Shown one piece after another: positions 17,591 to 28,400 of a DNA stretch of 64,000 bases (the stretch's first letter is position 1; each line of letters starts with the position of its first letter). The notes beneath the pieces were generated by a model that searched no databases, was not told the DNA's origin, and worked only from the letters and a program-made list of their open reading frames with translations. Source of the stretch: JAQUTK01 sp963677415 (GTDB taxonomy: Bacteria > Bacteroidota > Bacteroidia > Bacteroidales > JAQUTK01); contig CAXXFJ010000011.1 in NCBI GenBank assembly GCA_963677415.2, forward strand, positions 80,464 to 144,463. The letters are read 5' to 3'. The translations under genes and the position numbers were made by a program.

Positions 17591-20500
17591 TTACAGCACA
17601 ATTCTCAGTGTCTGACTCCCTACTTTCACAAGATAGAATGCTCCTTTTTGCAAAGAGATGCGTTGCTCTTCACCATCGGCAGTTAGCGTCAAGAGTTTCA
17701 CGCCGGTAACGGTATATACCGTGATCATTGCTCCTGGGTCTGCTCCACGGATTACGAGAAGATTGTCTTGCACATACAGGGATAGAGGAGATGATTCCTT
17801 GACTTCCAGATCTGTCATCATCTCTTCATTGAGTTTGAGGAACTCAGACCAACCTTCTGCCGGATAGTATTTTTGATAAGATCCGGGTGGTATATGTAAT
17901 ATGCAGGATGACTTGTCTATTCCTTCAAATCCATCTATATAGACTGTCGGAGGATTGGGATTGAGGGAATAGATTGCTTCCATACTGTCGCAAAAAGCAA
18001 ATGCATGGGTTCTGATGGAGATTATTTTGGATGGAATCATCACCGATTTAAGTCCGGTGCAATTGTAAAAAGTATAGTTGTTGATAGTGGTAACTTCAGG
18101 TGGGATAGTCATTGAAGTAAGACTGATACAATCGGTAAAGGCTGACTTGCCTATGGACGTGATTGTGTTTGGGAAGTTGACGTATTTCAAAGCACTGCAA
18201 TTGGCAAAAGCATAGTTTCCTATCGTCGTGACATAAGAAGGAATTGTAATACAGCTCAGAGCATTGCATCCGGAAAAGGCATAATCACCGATAGATGTGA
18301 CTGTAGTTGGCAATGTCACTGTTTCCAATCTTTTCAGATTAGAAAACATATTGTCTCCAATCTGATTATCCGTGGTGGTATAGACGTAACCGCCACTCAC
18401 GATTGTCGCATTGGACATGTCGAGTCTCTTCAGTTGAGGGAACTGGGTTTGGATCATCAGCATATCTTTCCCATTGACCGGACCTGCAAGAGTCAAAATA
18501 TTGACATATTGAAGATTAGTCAATCCAATGCTCTCAAGTAATTCTCCGGGGGTAGTCATTGTTATATTATAGTGACCCATAAGAAAAAAGTCTTTCCATT
18601 CTTGTCGTCCCAAATAGGTTAGAAATCCGGTATCTGGCACATAAAGTGAGCAGGTGGATGTATTTTCAAAACATTCTTTGCCTAATGAAGGAGGAATTAC
18701 ACAATTGCAGAATATCTCCAACAACTTGGGACATCTTCCAAATGCAAAGCTGTGAATCATAGTGACTTTTTCCGGTATTGTTATGGAAGTCAGGCTTAAA
18801 CAATAATAGAAAGCCGATTGCCCGATAGTGGTGACAGCTTCAGGAAGAATCAAGGACTTCAATCCGGTGCAATATTCAAAAAGTCCAGGTTCAAGAGTGG
18901 TTATATTCTTTGGAAGTGTTAAAGTAGTAAGATTCCTGCAGTGGGAAAAAGCATGTCCCCCGATTCTTGTGACGCTCTCAGGGATCTTAATGGAAATGAG
19001 TCCGTTGCACCCGTAAAAAGCACTGTCGGATATGCATCTTGTACCTTCTGCCAAAGTAAAATGAGTGCCGTCAGGCATTGTCCCTTTGTATTTGTAGGCT
19101 ACTTTTCCAATGGTAACCAAGCCATCTGCATGCTTATTGTACCATGCGGTACCGGAAAAACCCGAATGAGCAATATATTCGACATTTGAAGGAAGGAGTA
19201 TCGAGGCTAGCGCGCTGCAATTGAAGAAAGCATGATTTTCAATGAATCTGAGACTTGAAGGAAATACAACCGAAGTCAACTTTTTGCAATCGGAAAATGC
19301 ACCTTCGCCAATAGAGACGACCTTCTCCGGAATTGTCAATGAAGTAAGGGCTTCGCAACCATTGAAAGCATATTTGTTAATGGTTGTGATGTTGGAAGAG
19401 AGTTTGACGGATTTTAGTTTGTTGCAGCCATTGAAAGCATACTCATCAATTGTCGTGACACTCTCAGGAATTGTTAGGGAAGTGAGTCCGGTGCAGCCAT
19501 TAAAAGCTCTTGACCAGATAGAAGTGATGCCCGAAGGGATTGTCAATGAAGTAAGACCGGCACAACCGTCAAAAGCACTTCTCCCAATAGAAGTGACACT
19601 CTCAGGGATTGTGATTGAGACAAGATTCTTACAATTGGTAAACGCACTATCGGATATACCTTTTGTTCCTTCTTCCAACGTGATTGATGTTCCGGGAGGC
19701 ATATCTCCTGTGTACTTATAAGCCACTTTTCCCATATAAATCAGACCGGCAGGTTGACTCTTATTCCACGGGCAACCGGAAAAGGCTCCTCTACCAATGA
19801 ACGTGATTCCTGAAGGCATTGTGACGTAAGTCAAATTGCTGCATTTAAAAAAAGCGCTATCACCTATCGAAGTTGTTTTTTCCGGAATTTTCATGGTGTC
19901 CAGAAAGAGACATCCTTCAAAGGCGTGTTTCCCAATTGATGTTATGGATGTGGGCAAGATAATAGTTTTCAACATAGTATCACTACGAGAGACTCCTGAA
20001 GAATAAAAAGACTTTTCCGGCATCTCATTTGCAGGATAATATCCGGATTCTGATGTGCCTGATGGTCCCGAATAGGATTGAATGGAAACATCACTGAGGT
20101 CCAGGTATCCAAGATAAGGAAGCTGATCGCGCAGATACTTCACATCCCGGGCATCAATCACACCAGTCAGAACCAATGAGAAAATACTGGTTCTCGGGAT
20201 AAAAGTACTCAGGGTTCCGGGAGTCTCAATATTGCATGTGACCGGATATGAGGTATATTTAAAAGTTACAGATTCGTTAGTCTTTGTAATTGAAGTGAGA
20301 TTTTTGTTCAACTCATAACCGTCCCATGCTCTAGGGATAAATGTCCCTTTGGTAAAGGCTTCACCCGGCGTTTCGGTCGAACCTATTAATGGTTGTAGAT
20401 AAACGCGCATGTGACTTTCTGCTGTTTGTTTCTCTCCATAAAAGTTATTAATGGTGTTGGATGTCCAGGCTGGCTTGTAATAATCAATATGCCAGATCAA

Positions 20501-21853
20501 CATTCCCTCTCCCGGCAAATAGCGATCCCAACCCGTTCGTTTTCGATATTCGACTAGAAAGAACTCAGTCGGATTTGGATAAATTGGATCTAGATTATGT
20601 TTCGCTTTTGAGATAATGTATGACTGATTGCTCGTGTTCAACGGTGGAGTTTTCTCTTGAGAAAGAGGGTATAATGTTATCTCATCGGGTGTATTTGCTT
20701 GATCAGGTTTGAGATAGCCAAGATAGAACCGTTCATAACAGGAGTATGTGGGTGGTGTACGACTGTTATTGTTATAATTACCTGACGCCATGATACTCCA
20801 GTGATCTAATGTATGCTTATCCGCAAATGTGTGATAGAGATCCGGCAAACCAATCACATGACTGAATTCATGGCAAAAAGTGCCGATGCCACAAATCTCA
20901 CTTCCTGTGTTTCCTCTCAATTCTGAAGTACACGCGTATCTCTTGATAATGGTGCCGTCTAATGAAGTCTCGCGTGTATTACCCTGATGTGGCCATATTG
21001 CGTCTTTCGAACCTCCTTCAGATTGGTTGTGTCCGGCAAAGATGATAAATACGTTATCCACATATCTATCGCCATTTGTGTCATAATTTGAAAAGATGAG
21101 TCCTCCTTTTTGAGCTATTGTACAAGCATCTATGACCATTTGTCCCGGATTGGCATCATACTTTGCAGACGAACTTGCAGATTGTCCATAGTAGATCATG
21201 GGATGGGGCAATGTAATCGGACCAATAACATCAAAGGTGGGTATGAATTGTCCATACGAACTTGCCATCAAATAATCACGCACTGATCCCGTTGCACCGT
21301 TTGTGCTATATCCTTCTTGATTTAAGAAGTTCGCAAAGGCTGTATTCGGAGAGGGAGTTACAAATTGCACATCAGCGAAATTGACCAGAATGACCAGCAC
21401 CTTCGGGGAATTGTCTTTAAATGGGGATAATGAAACGGATTGTACTTGTTCGCTCATGGCGATACTTCTGCTCCTTGCTTGTTGCAGAGCCAGGGTTTCT
21501 TCTTCTTGCAGAGCTTTCATGGCTTCTGCTTTGGTCGTATTTTTCAAAAAAAGAATCTCTTTCGCCGTACGCTTTTCAATATCTGAAGCAATAATTCCGC
21601 TACTGATTATTTTTCCGGTGTCATTGACTGTGGCATAAGTCAGGTATCCCGCTGTATTTGTTTCAAGTAAATAACCGTCAGTTGAGGTCTGGTAATGATA
21701 CAACTCATCGCCACGCAGAAGAATGCTTAGTGAGGTGCCATTCGGTTGTTTTACAGTAATAGGATATGGGTAAGCATTAACTGCGCAGAGAGGAGTTAAT
21801 GTCAGCTTTATAAGTATCTGAGCGAATACTATGAATAAGATGTGTCTTCTCAT
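17591..21853 (-). CDS. Secreted M6-family metalloprotease with BspA-like leucine-rich repeats
   Basis: 1,420 residues from the ATG at 21853, which opens a signal peptide (MRRHILFIVFAQILIKLTL); an earlier ATG at 21886 adds 11 residues before it. A propeptide-like region precedes the M6 (immune inhibitor A-type) catalytic domain, with the zinc site HEFSHVIGLPD near residue 326. The middle and C-terminal two thirds carry many ~23-residue LRR_5/BspA repeats of the form xxIxIPxxVTxIGxxAFxxC. The last ~75 residues (LYVQDNLLVIRGADPGAMIT ... GAFYLVKVGSQTLRIVL) look like a secretion tail of the type A C-terminal domain. BspA-type repeats in Bacteroidales and oral bacteria bind host matrix proteins, so this is a plausible adhesin-protease at the cell surface. 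Confidence 0.9.
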   Translation of the reverse strand: MRRHILFIVFAQILIKLTLTPLCAVNAYPYPITVKQPNGTSLSILLRGDELYHYQTSTDGYLLETNTAGYLTYATVNDTGKIISSGIIASDIEKRTAKEILFLKNTTKAEAMKALQEEETLALQQARSRSIAMSEQVQSVSLSPFKDNSPKVLVILVNFADVQFVTPSPNTAFANFLNQEGYSTNGATGSVRDYLMASSYGQFIPTFDVIGPITLPHPMIYYGQSASSSAKYDANPGQMVIDACTIAQKGGLIFSNYDTNGDRYVDNVFIIFAGHNQSEGGSKDAIWPHQGNTRETSLDGTIIKRYACTSELRGNTGSEICGIGTFCHEFSHVIGLPDLYHTFADKHTLDHWSIMASGNYNNNSRTPPTYSCYERFYLGYLKPDQANTPDEITLYPLSQEKTPPLNTSNQSYIISKAKHNLDPIYPNPTEFFLVEYRKRTGWDRYLPGEGMLIWHIDYYKPAWTSNTINNFYGEKQTAESHMRVYLQPLIGSTETPGEAFTKGTFIPRAWDGYELNKNLTSITKTNESVTFKYTSYPVTCNIETPGTLSTFIPRTSIFSLVLTGVIDARDVKYLRDQLPYLGYLDLSDVSIQSYSGPSGTSESGYYPANEMPEKSFYSSGVSRSDTMLKTIILPTSITSIGKHAFEGCLFLDTMKIPEKTTSIGDSAFFKCSNLTYVTMPSGITFIGRGAFSGCPWNKSQPAGLIYMGKVAYKYTGDMPPGTSITLEEGTKGISDSAFTNCKNLVSITIPESVTSIGRSAFDGCAGLTSLTIPSGITSIWSRAFNGCTGLTSLTIPESVTTIDEYAFNGCNKLKSVKLSSNITTINKYAFNGCEALTSLTIPEKVVSIGEGAFSDCKKLTSVVFPSSLRFIENHAFFNCSALASILLPSNVEYIAHSGFSGTAWYNKHADGLVTIGKVAYKYKGTMPDGTHFTLAEGTRCISDSAFYGCNGLISIKIPESVTRIGGHAFSHCRNLTTLTLPKNITTLEPGLFEYCTGLKSLILPEAVTTIGQSAFYYCLSLTSITIPEKVTMIHSFAFGRCPKLLEIFCNCVIPPSLGKECFENTSTCSLYVPDTGFLTYLGRQEWKDFFLMGHYNITMTTPGELLESIGLTNLQYVNILTLAGPVNGKDMLMIQTQFPQLKRLDMSNATIVSGGYVYTTTDNQIGDNMFSNLKRLETVTLPTTVTSIGDYAFSGCNALSCITIPSYVTTIGNYAFANCSALKYVNFPNTITSIGKSAFTDCISLTSMTIPPEVTTINNYTFYNCTGLKSVMIPSKIISIRTHAFAFCDSMEAIYSLNPNPPTVYIDGFEGIDKSSCILHIPPGSYQKYYPAEGWSEFLKLNEEMMTDLEVKESSPLSLYVQDNLLVIRGADPGAMITVYTVTGVKLLTLTADGEEQRISLQKGAFYLVKVGSQTLRIVL

Positions 21854-21925
21854 GTTTAATAATATAACTCCCTGATTCTGAAACAACTCGGGAAGAGATA
21901 TGTAACTTTACTCACTGTCACTGTA

Positions 21926-21942
21926 CTTTACACAGTGTAAAG
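21926..21942. promoter_or_regulatory. Perfect palindrome between the M6 protease and Crp/Fnr genes
   Basis: CTTTACAC-A-GTGTAAAG, perfect 8-bp arms around one base, about 75 bases upstream of the protease start. The region 21854-22191 has no gene. A minus-strand TATCTTTA next to it is one base off the -7 consensus. It is a candidate operator, possibly for the adjacent Crp/Fnr protein. Confidence 0.4.
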
Positions 21943-22139
21943 ATATTAATATTTTTATTATTTAGCTGATTATTTAATAATATAAATTCCTTATTTGCAT
22001 TATTTCTTTCCCTTCTATATTATCACCAGGCAACCTATGTGAATATGTTGTTTATGAAGTTGTTGATAACGTTGTGATTTTATTGTTTAATAGACGATTA
22101 GCCTGTTAATAACTTTCTATGGATACTGTTGATATGTTG

Positions 22140-22169
22140 TTGATAATCCGATTTTTTTATCTAAGTTTG
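22140..22169 (+). promoter_or_regulatory. Promoter of the Crp/Fnr gene
   Basis: A -33 TTG (22140-22142) and a -7 TAAGTTTG (22162-22169) with a 19-base spacer match the Bacteroides sigma-ABfr consensus well. The start codon follows 22 bases after the -7 box, giving a short leader. Confidence 0.6.
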
Positions 22170-22191
22170 TATCCGACATAAACAAACGGCA

Positions 22192-22851
22192 ATGGAAGAG
22201 AACCTTTTTGATGAAATAACTGAGTTTAAAACTTCTCTTGAGATTCGCAAGCGTCTCTGGGAATATAGTGTGGTAAAGACTTTTAAGGAAGGTGATAATA
22301 TACTGATTGAAGGTGCTTATATCAAGAGTATCCCGATTATTGCCCGGGGCAGTGTGAAAGTGATGCGCACGCATGATGATGGAAGGGAGATTCTTTTGTA
22401 TTATATCCAAACAGGTGAGAGCTGTGTGATGTCAATTCTTGGAGGCTTACACAACGATACCAGCAAGGTTAAAGCGATTGCTGAGGAGGATACTGAGATA
22501 TTGTTTATACCTAACAGTAAGCTAGCCTTGCTCATCAAAGACTATCCAGAGTTTCTCAATTACATTTTCAGATTGTATCATAAGCGTTTTGAAGAGTTTC
22601 TGGATATTATCAACGATATTGCTTTTAAGAAGATTGATGAGCGGTTGCTTGAACTGATTCAGAAAAAGACGGATCTTTACAAAGATTCCACAATTAATAT
22701 TACCCACGAACAACTTGCCAATGAATTGGGCACGGCAAGAGTCGTAGTTTCCCGTCTGCTCAAACAGATAGAAGAGTTTGGACTGGTGCGCCTGGGGCGT
22801 AATAAGATCACTGTTCTTAAAGATTTGGATGATTTCCTTCGTACTCGCTAG
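22192..22851 (+). CDS. Crp/Fnr family transcriptional regulator
   Basis: 219 residues: an N-terminal cyclic-nucleotide-binding-like beta-roll (about 20-130; KEGDNILIEGAYIKSIPIIA, then DGREILLYYIQTGESCVMSI) and a C-terminal winged helix-turn-helix (about 155-210; ITHEQLANELGTARVVVSRL). There is no cysteine cluster for an Fe-S centre of the FNR kind. It sits directly upstream and in the same direction as the tolC-RND genes, so it probably controls that efflux operon. Effector unknown. Confidence 0.9.
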   Translation: MEENLFDEITEFKTSLEIRKRLWEYSVVKTFKEGDNILIEGAYIKSIPIIARGSVKVMRTHDDGREILLYYIQTGESCVMSILGGLHNDTSKVKAIAEEDTEILFIPNSKLALLIKDYPEFLNYIFRLYHKRFEEFLDIINDIAFKKIDERLLELIQKKTDLYKDSTINITHEQLANELGTARVVVSRLLKQIEEFGLVRLGRNKITVLKDLDDFLRTR

Positions 22852-22914
22852 GTTTATTTTCATTTAAAATGGCCTTGTGTAACAAAAGTAGCTAACCATC
22901 ATTTTTTCAACCTT

Positions 22915-22922
22915 TACCTTTG
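22915..22922 (+). promoter_or_regulatory. Probable -7 box of the efflux operon
   Basis: TACCTTTG matches TAnnTTTG exactly, 35 bases before the ATG at 22957 that was probably the original tolC start. Confidence 0.5.
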
Positions 22923-22993
22923 TCCCAAAATAATAAAGGGAACAAGAATGGAAAGAATGAAAAGCAAAATGGAAAGTACTATTTACGTTTGTT

Positions 22994-24283
22994 TTGATGC
23001 TTGCGTCCGGCGTATCACTATTTGCACAAAATGAAGCACGGTTTTTAAGTTTAGAAGAGGCTGTCTCTATGGCCTTGAAGGGTAATAAACAAATTGCTGT
23101 ATCTGTATTGGATGAGCAGATCGCTTCTTCCGACTACCGGAAGATGGATGCGGTTTTTCTGCCACGGGTGAGTGCTTCGTATACGGCAATGCAAACAAAT
23201 AATCCCTTAAATGTCTTTGGTGCCAAATTGCAGCAACAATCTGTTTCTGCAGCCGATTTTAATCCTGCTATACTGAATGATCCTTCTGCACAAAATGACT
23301 TTGGTGCCCGAATAGATATGCAGATGCCTTTGTTAAATGTGGATCAGTTGTATATGAGAAAAGCTATGTCTGCTCAGAAGGATGCTGCTCAGTATGGTGC
23401 TGTCCGAACAAAGGAGTATATCACTTTTGAAATGAAGAAGGCGTACCTGCAACTCCAGCTGGCTTATCAGCAAAAGGGCTTATTGGAAGAGGCCTTTCAG
23501 ACTGCAAATGCCATATATAATTCTACAGAACGGTTTTTTGAGCAAGGGCTTATTCGTAAGTCTGATCTTTTGAATGCAAAGGTGCATGTGAGCAGTGTGG
23601 AGACGGAGTTGGAAAAGGCGAAGAGCAATGTCTCGAATGCTTCTGATTACCTGAGTCTGCTCATGGGACAGCCTTCCGGTATTGATTATGCAGTGGATAA
23701 GCTCGCTTTAAATCTACCTTCTCAGAGGCCTTTATCAACTGAAAGGGTGGATTTTCTGGCGATGGAGAAAGCTGTCGAAGCCTCTGATATGATGGCTAAG
23801 TCTGCTTCATTGTCTCTGCTACCCAAACTCAATGCATTTGGAAGTTATCAGTTAAACGACTCCAAAGCGATCGAATTTAATTCCCAGAGCTATCTGGTTG
23901 GGGTTCAATTGTCGTGGAACTTGTTTAACGGGACTCAGACGATGCATACCATCCGTTCGCACAAACTTATGAGTGCCAAACTGAAGGAGCAGCTCAGCGG
24001 ACAGCTCTCCCAAGCTCAGCTTGAGTGGAATAAGACGAATCGTGACCTGGAAAATCTCACTTTTGAACTTCGTCAGCAAACGGATATTGTTAAGCAAGCA
24101 TCTGAGGCTTTGCGAATCATTCAGAACCGTTACGAACAGGGACTTGAAAAAACATCGGACTTACTGGTTGCACAAACGCAACTTTCCGAACAACAGATGA
24201 GCTATGCAGCTACAGTGTTTAAACAGAACCTGAATGTTGCTTATCTGGAATTTATTACTTCATCAAATTCATATCAAAATTAA
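22994..24283 (+). CDS. TolC family outer membrane efflux protein (signal peptide frameshifted)
   Basis: About 429 residues with the two-fold repeated helical/beta pattern of outer-membrane efflux channels (LSLEEAVSMALKGNKQIAVS near the start; EALRIIQNRYEQGLEKTSDL near the end). Only a short hydrophobic stub (MLASGVSLFAQNEA) precedes the mature part in this frame. Upstream in the same frame are KAKWKVLFTFVLMLASG codons that begin at a stop; removing one A from ATGAAAAGC at 22957-22965 would yield the full signal peptide MKAKWKVLFTFVLMLASGVS. So either an extra A is a sequence error or the gene is impaired. First structural gene of the efflux operon, followed by the membrane-fusion protein. Confidence 0.85.
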   Translation: MMLASGVSLFAQNEARFLSLEEAVSMALKGNKQIAVSVLDEQIASSDYRKMDAVFLPRVSASYTAMQTNNPLNVFGAKLQQQSVSAADFNPAILNDPSAQNDFGARIDMQMPLLNVDQLYMRKAMSAQKDAAQYGAVRTKEYITFEMKKAYLQLQLAYQQKGLLEEAFQTANAIYNSTERFFEQGLIRKSDLLNAKVHVSSVETELEKAKSNVSNASDYLSLLMGQPSGIDYAVDKLALNLPSQRPLSTERVDFLAMEKAVEASDMMAKSASLSLLPKLNAFGSYQLNDSKAIEFNSQSYLVGVQLSWNLFNGTQTMHTIRSHKLMSAKLKEQLSGQLSQAQLEWNKTNRDLENLTFELRQQTDIVKQASEALRIIQNRYEQGLEKTSDLLVAQTQLSEQQMSYAATVFKQNLNVAYLEFITSSNSYQN

Positions 24284-24296
24284 AACATACTATATT

Positions 24297-25391
24297 ATGA
24301 AACGAGTTAATTACATATCTATCCTGATTGTGTCTTTTGTGATTATGGGTTCATTGTTTGCTTGCTCTTCTTCGGAGAAAGAGGAGGTTGGAAATGAACT
24401 GTCCGTTCCGGTCGTTGTTGCTACTCCTTCTTCTGATAATGTGTCAGGGGTGCAGGTGAGCGGTGAGATTGTGGCTGGACAGACGGCAATGATAAGTACC
24501 CGGGTAATGGGCTATATCACATCCATTACAGTAAAACCTGGTGATATGGTGAAACAGGGTCAGTTACTTGCAACAATTGCTAATGATGATATGCTGGCAA
24601 AAAAAGCGCAAGTTGAGGCTTCTGTTGCTGAAGCAACGGCTGCGGCGGCTGTCTCGGCAAAGGATCTGGAACGGTTTACACAGTTGTATAATAGCCAGAG
24701 TGCATCAGTGAAAGAATTGGAGAACGTAAAATTGAATAATCAATCAGTTCACTCCAAACTTGAGGCTGCCCGACAGATGCGAAATGAGGTGAATGCGATG
24801 CTTGCTTATACTCAAATTAAAGCTCCTTTTGCGGGAGTGATTACGAAGAAGTTTGTGGAGGCGGGAAGTATGGCAAATCCGGGTATGCCGATTATGGCCT
24901 TGGAACAAGTAAAAAGTTTTCAGGCTTTGGTTTCTGTGCCTGAGTCGGATGTAATGGGCATTGTGCTCAATGAGAAAGCAATCATAACAGTAAAGACGAC
25001 AGGTGCTACTTTTACTGGTGCAATCGCCGAGTTGAGTCCTTCCTCTCAGTTTTCCGGTGGACAGTATCTTGCTAAGATTTCCATTCCGGATAAGGAGGCT
25101 GAAAATCTGAAGGCGGGTATGTACGTGAATGTCTTTATCCCGCGCAACGGCGAGGAGGCAGTTTCATCTGCTACTTTGACTATTCCTTTGGAAAGTGTTG
25201 TAAAGAAAGAGGATCTCACCGGAATATATGTGGTTGGTGCGGATAACTTGGCTTCTCTTCGCTGGATAAGATTGGGAAAAACAAGTGGTGATAGAGTAGA
25301 GGTTTTGTCTGGTCTTATGAAAGGTGAATCTTTCGTAGTAAAGGCAGAGGGACGGGTATTCAATGGTGCGAAGGTGAGTGTAGTGAAATAA
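24297..25391 (+). CDS. RND efflux membrane-fusion (periplasmic adaptor) lipoprotein
   Basis: 364 residues from ATG 24297. A lipoprotein signal peptide ends at LFAC (about residue 23). It is followed by a biotinyl-lipoyl-like barrel (SGEIVAGQTAMIST ... VKPGDMVKQGQLLATI), an alpha-hairpin (about 95-160), the second lipoyl half (IKAPFAGVITKKFVEAGSMA) and beta-barrel/membrane-proximal domains. It links the inner-membrane pump to TolC. A start at 24234 would overlap tolC and hide the signal peptide, so I reject it. Operon position between tolC and the RND pump is standard. Confidence 0.92.
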   Translation: MKRVNYISILIVSFVIMGSLFACSSSEKEEVGNELSVPVVVATPSSDNVSGVQVSGEIVAGQTAMISTRVMGYITSITVKPGDMVKQGQLLATIANDDMLAKKAQVEASVAEATAAAAVSAKDLERFTQLYNSQSASVKELENVKLNNQSVHSKLEAARQMRNEVNAMLAYTQIKAPFAGVITKKFVEAGSMANPGMPIMALEQVKSFQALVSVPESDVMGIVLNEKAIITVKTTGATFTGAIAELSPSSQFSGGQYLAKISIPDKEAENLKAGMYVNVFIPRNGEEAVSSATLTIPLESVVKKEDLTGIYVVGADNLASLRWIRLGKTSGDRVEVLSGLMKGESFVVKAEGRVFNGAKVSVVK

Positions 25392-25418
25392 GTAAGTAAT
25401 AAACAAAAATAGATAGAG

Positions 25419-28400
25419 ATGAAAGAGGGATTTGCAGGCAGAGTAGCCAGCGTTTTTATTCAATCGAAACTCTCGGTGCTGTTAATGCTGGCGTTCCTTT
25501 TATTGGGAGCATTTAGTATATTTCTGATACCGCGTGAGGAGGATCCTCAGATAGAGGCACCAATGGCTGACATTATGGTGGCTTTCCCAGGTGCTAATCC
25601 GCAGGAAGTGGAGAGTAAAGTGGCTGTTCCACTCGAAAAAGTGGTGTCAAACGTGAAGGGGGTGGAATATGTGTATTCTACTTCCATGAATGGCCAGATG
25701 ATGCTTTCAGTTCAGTTTTACGTGGGCGAGGATATCGAGCGCTCACTGGTTAAGCTCTATACGGAAATCATGAAAAATATGGATAAGATGCCTCCGGGTA
25801 TCTCCATGCCATTGATCAAGACGCGTGCCATAGATGATGTTCCTGTGCTGGCGCTTACTCTTTGGAGTGATAACTATGGCGATTATTCGCTGCGACAGAT
25901 GGCTGACGCTCTTACCACAGAGTTGAAGAAGGTACCTGATGTGGCGGCGGTAACTGTGATCGGAGGACGTGGCAAAGAGGTAAAGGTAGTATTGGATAAG
26001 GATAAACTGGCAGGTAATCATCTGGATATGGCTTCTGTGGCTAACTTTATTGGTGGGAGCAATATGCATGCGTCTGCTGGCACTCTTTTGAAAGGGGACT
26101 ATCTGTTTGCTGTTGAGGCCGGTAATTTTCTGGAGTCTGCGGATGATGTGGCTAATCTTGTAGTAGGGGTGAATAATAACCAACCTGTCTATCTGCGTCA
26201 GGTAGCCAGAGTGGATGAGGGACCTGAAGTTCCGGCACAATATGTAACCTTTGGACAAGGTAATGAGAGTCTGAAAAAGGGAGAAACGGCTGGCCGTGAT
26301 TACCCTGCAGTGACGATTGCACTTGCCAAGAAGAAGGGCGTGGATGCTAAAAAGCTTTCTGTGCAACTACTGAAAAAGGTAGAAAGCCAAAGAGAGGAAC
26401 TGATCCCTTCGGATGTACATGTGACGACAACTCGTAATTATGGGCAGACAGCTTCTGACAAGGTTTCTGAGTTATTACTTCACTTATTTGTGGCCATTAT
26501 TGCAGTGACGTTGTTTGTGATGATTGCCATGGGATGGCGAGGTGGACTGGTCATCTTTCTTTCTGTTCCGGTGACTTTTGCTTTGACGTTGTTTGCGTAT
26601 TATTTCATGGATTATACCTTAAATAGGATCACGCTTTTTGCATTGGTCTTTGTGACAGGTATTGTAGTGGATGATTCAATAATTATCGCAGAAAATATGC
26701 ACCGTCATTTCAAGATGAAACGTTTGCCTTTCTTGCAGGCTGCTACATATGCTATCAATGAGGTGGGTAATCCTACTATTCTGGCAACTTTTACGGTGAT
26801 TGCTGCAGTTCTCCCTATGGCTTTTGTGTCAGGAATGATGGGGCCTTATATGAGCCCAATGCCTATTGGTGCGTCGATTGCAATGATTTTCTCTTTGGTT
26901 ATCGCACTTACGCTGACTCCTTATCTGGGATATATTTTTCTTCGTACAAAAGAGAATAACGTTGAAGATACGGAAGCTGATGAGAAGCTGATGGAAGAGA
27001 GCAAGGTATACAGGCTGTACAGTCGACTGCTGACTCCGATGCTTGCATCGCGAAGGTTGCGTTGGACATTTATGATTGTGACTACGCTTTTGCTCTTCGT
27101 GTCGGTGTCGTTATTCTTTACAAAGTCTGTGCCGGTAAAGATGCTGCCTTTTGATAATAAGAATGAGTTTCAGGTGGTCATTGATATGCCCGAAGGTACA
27201 ACATTGGAACGAACTGCTGCCGTGACGAAAGAGATCGGTTTATATATTTCCCAACAGCCTGAGGTGGTTAATTACCAAACTTATTCCGGTACTTCTGCTC
27301 CACTTAGTTTCAATGGACTGGCTCGTCATTATGATATGAGAAGAGGGGAGAATGTAGCTGATATTCAGGTAAATTTAACGGATAAAGGGGAACGGGACAT
27401 GCAAAGTCATAGCATTGCGGTGGCTGTGCGTCCAGGTATTCAGGCTATTGCTGCAAAGTATGGTGCGAATGCAAAGGTGGTTGAAGTTCCTCCCGGACCT
27501 CCTGTGATGTCTACGTTGGTAGCTGAAATTTATGGGCCTGATTATGAAAATCAGAAGAAGATTGCCAAACAAGTAAAAGCATTATTTACGGAGACTCCGG
27601 ATGTGGTGGATGTGGATTGGATGGTTGAGGATGATCAGATGCAATACTCTTTTGAGGTGGATAAAGAGAAAGCAATGCTTCGGGGTGTGGCTCCTGCTCA
27701 GGTGGTTGGAGCTATCCAGTCGGCTTTGTCCGGACAGATTGCAGGAGTCGTTCATCAGCCTTCTTCTTCGTTGCCGGTACCTGTCAAACTACAGTTTGCA
27801 GACGAGGATAAGAGTACTATCAATGACTTGAAAAGCATAAAGATTGTAAATCAAAGAGGGGAAATGATCTCCGTTGGTGATCTTGTTCATATCTCTGAGA
27901 CTATAAAAGAAAAGAGTATTAACCGGAAGAATCAGAAGCGTGTAGTCTATGTAGTTGGAGATATGGCGGGCAAACTGGAAAGTCCGGTGTATGCTATGGG
28001 AAGTATCTCTGACAAATTGAAGAGTATCGAACTTCCTGCCGGATACGTATTGAATGAGGAATATAGCAGTCAGCCGGAGTCTGAAGAACAGTATTCGCTG
28101 AAATGGGATGGGGAATGGCAGATTACATACGAGGTGTTTCGTGATCTGGGTATTGCCTTCTTGATAGCAATCATTATTATATATATGTTGATCATCGCTT
28201 GGTTTCAGAGCTTTATTGTTCCGGTTGTAATGCTAACCGTTATTCCTTTGTCGCTCATCGGAATTATTTTTGGACACTGGATCATGGGGGTTTATTTCAG
28301 TGCTACATCTATGATTGGTTTTATTGCCTTAGCGGGTGTAATGGTGCGTAACTCTATCTTATTGATTGACTTTATTGATATCCGGTTGAAGGAGGGTATT

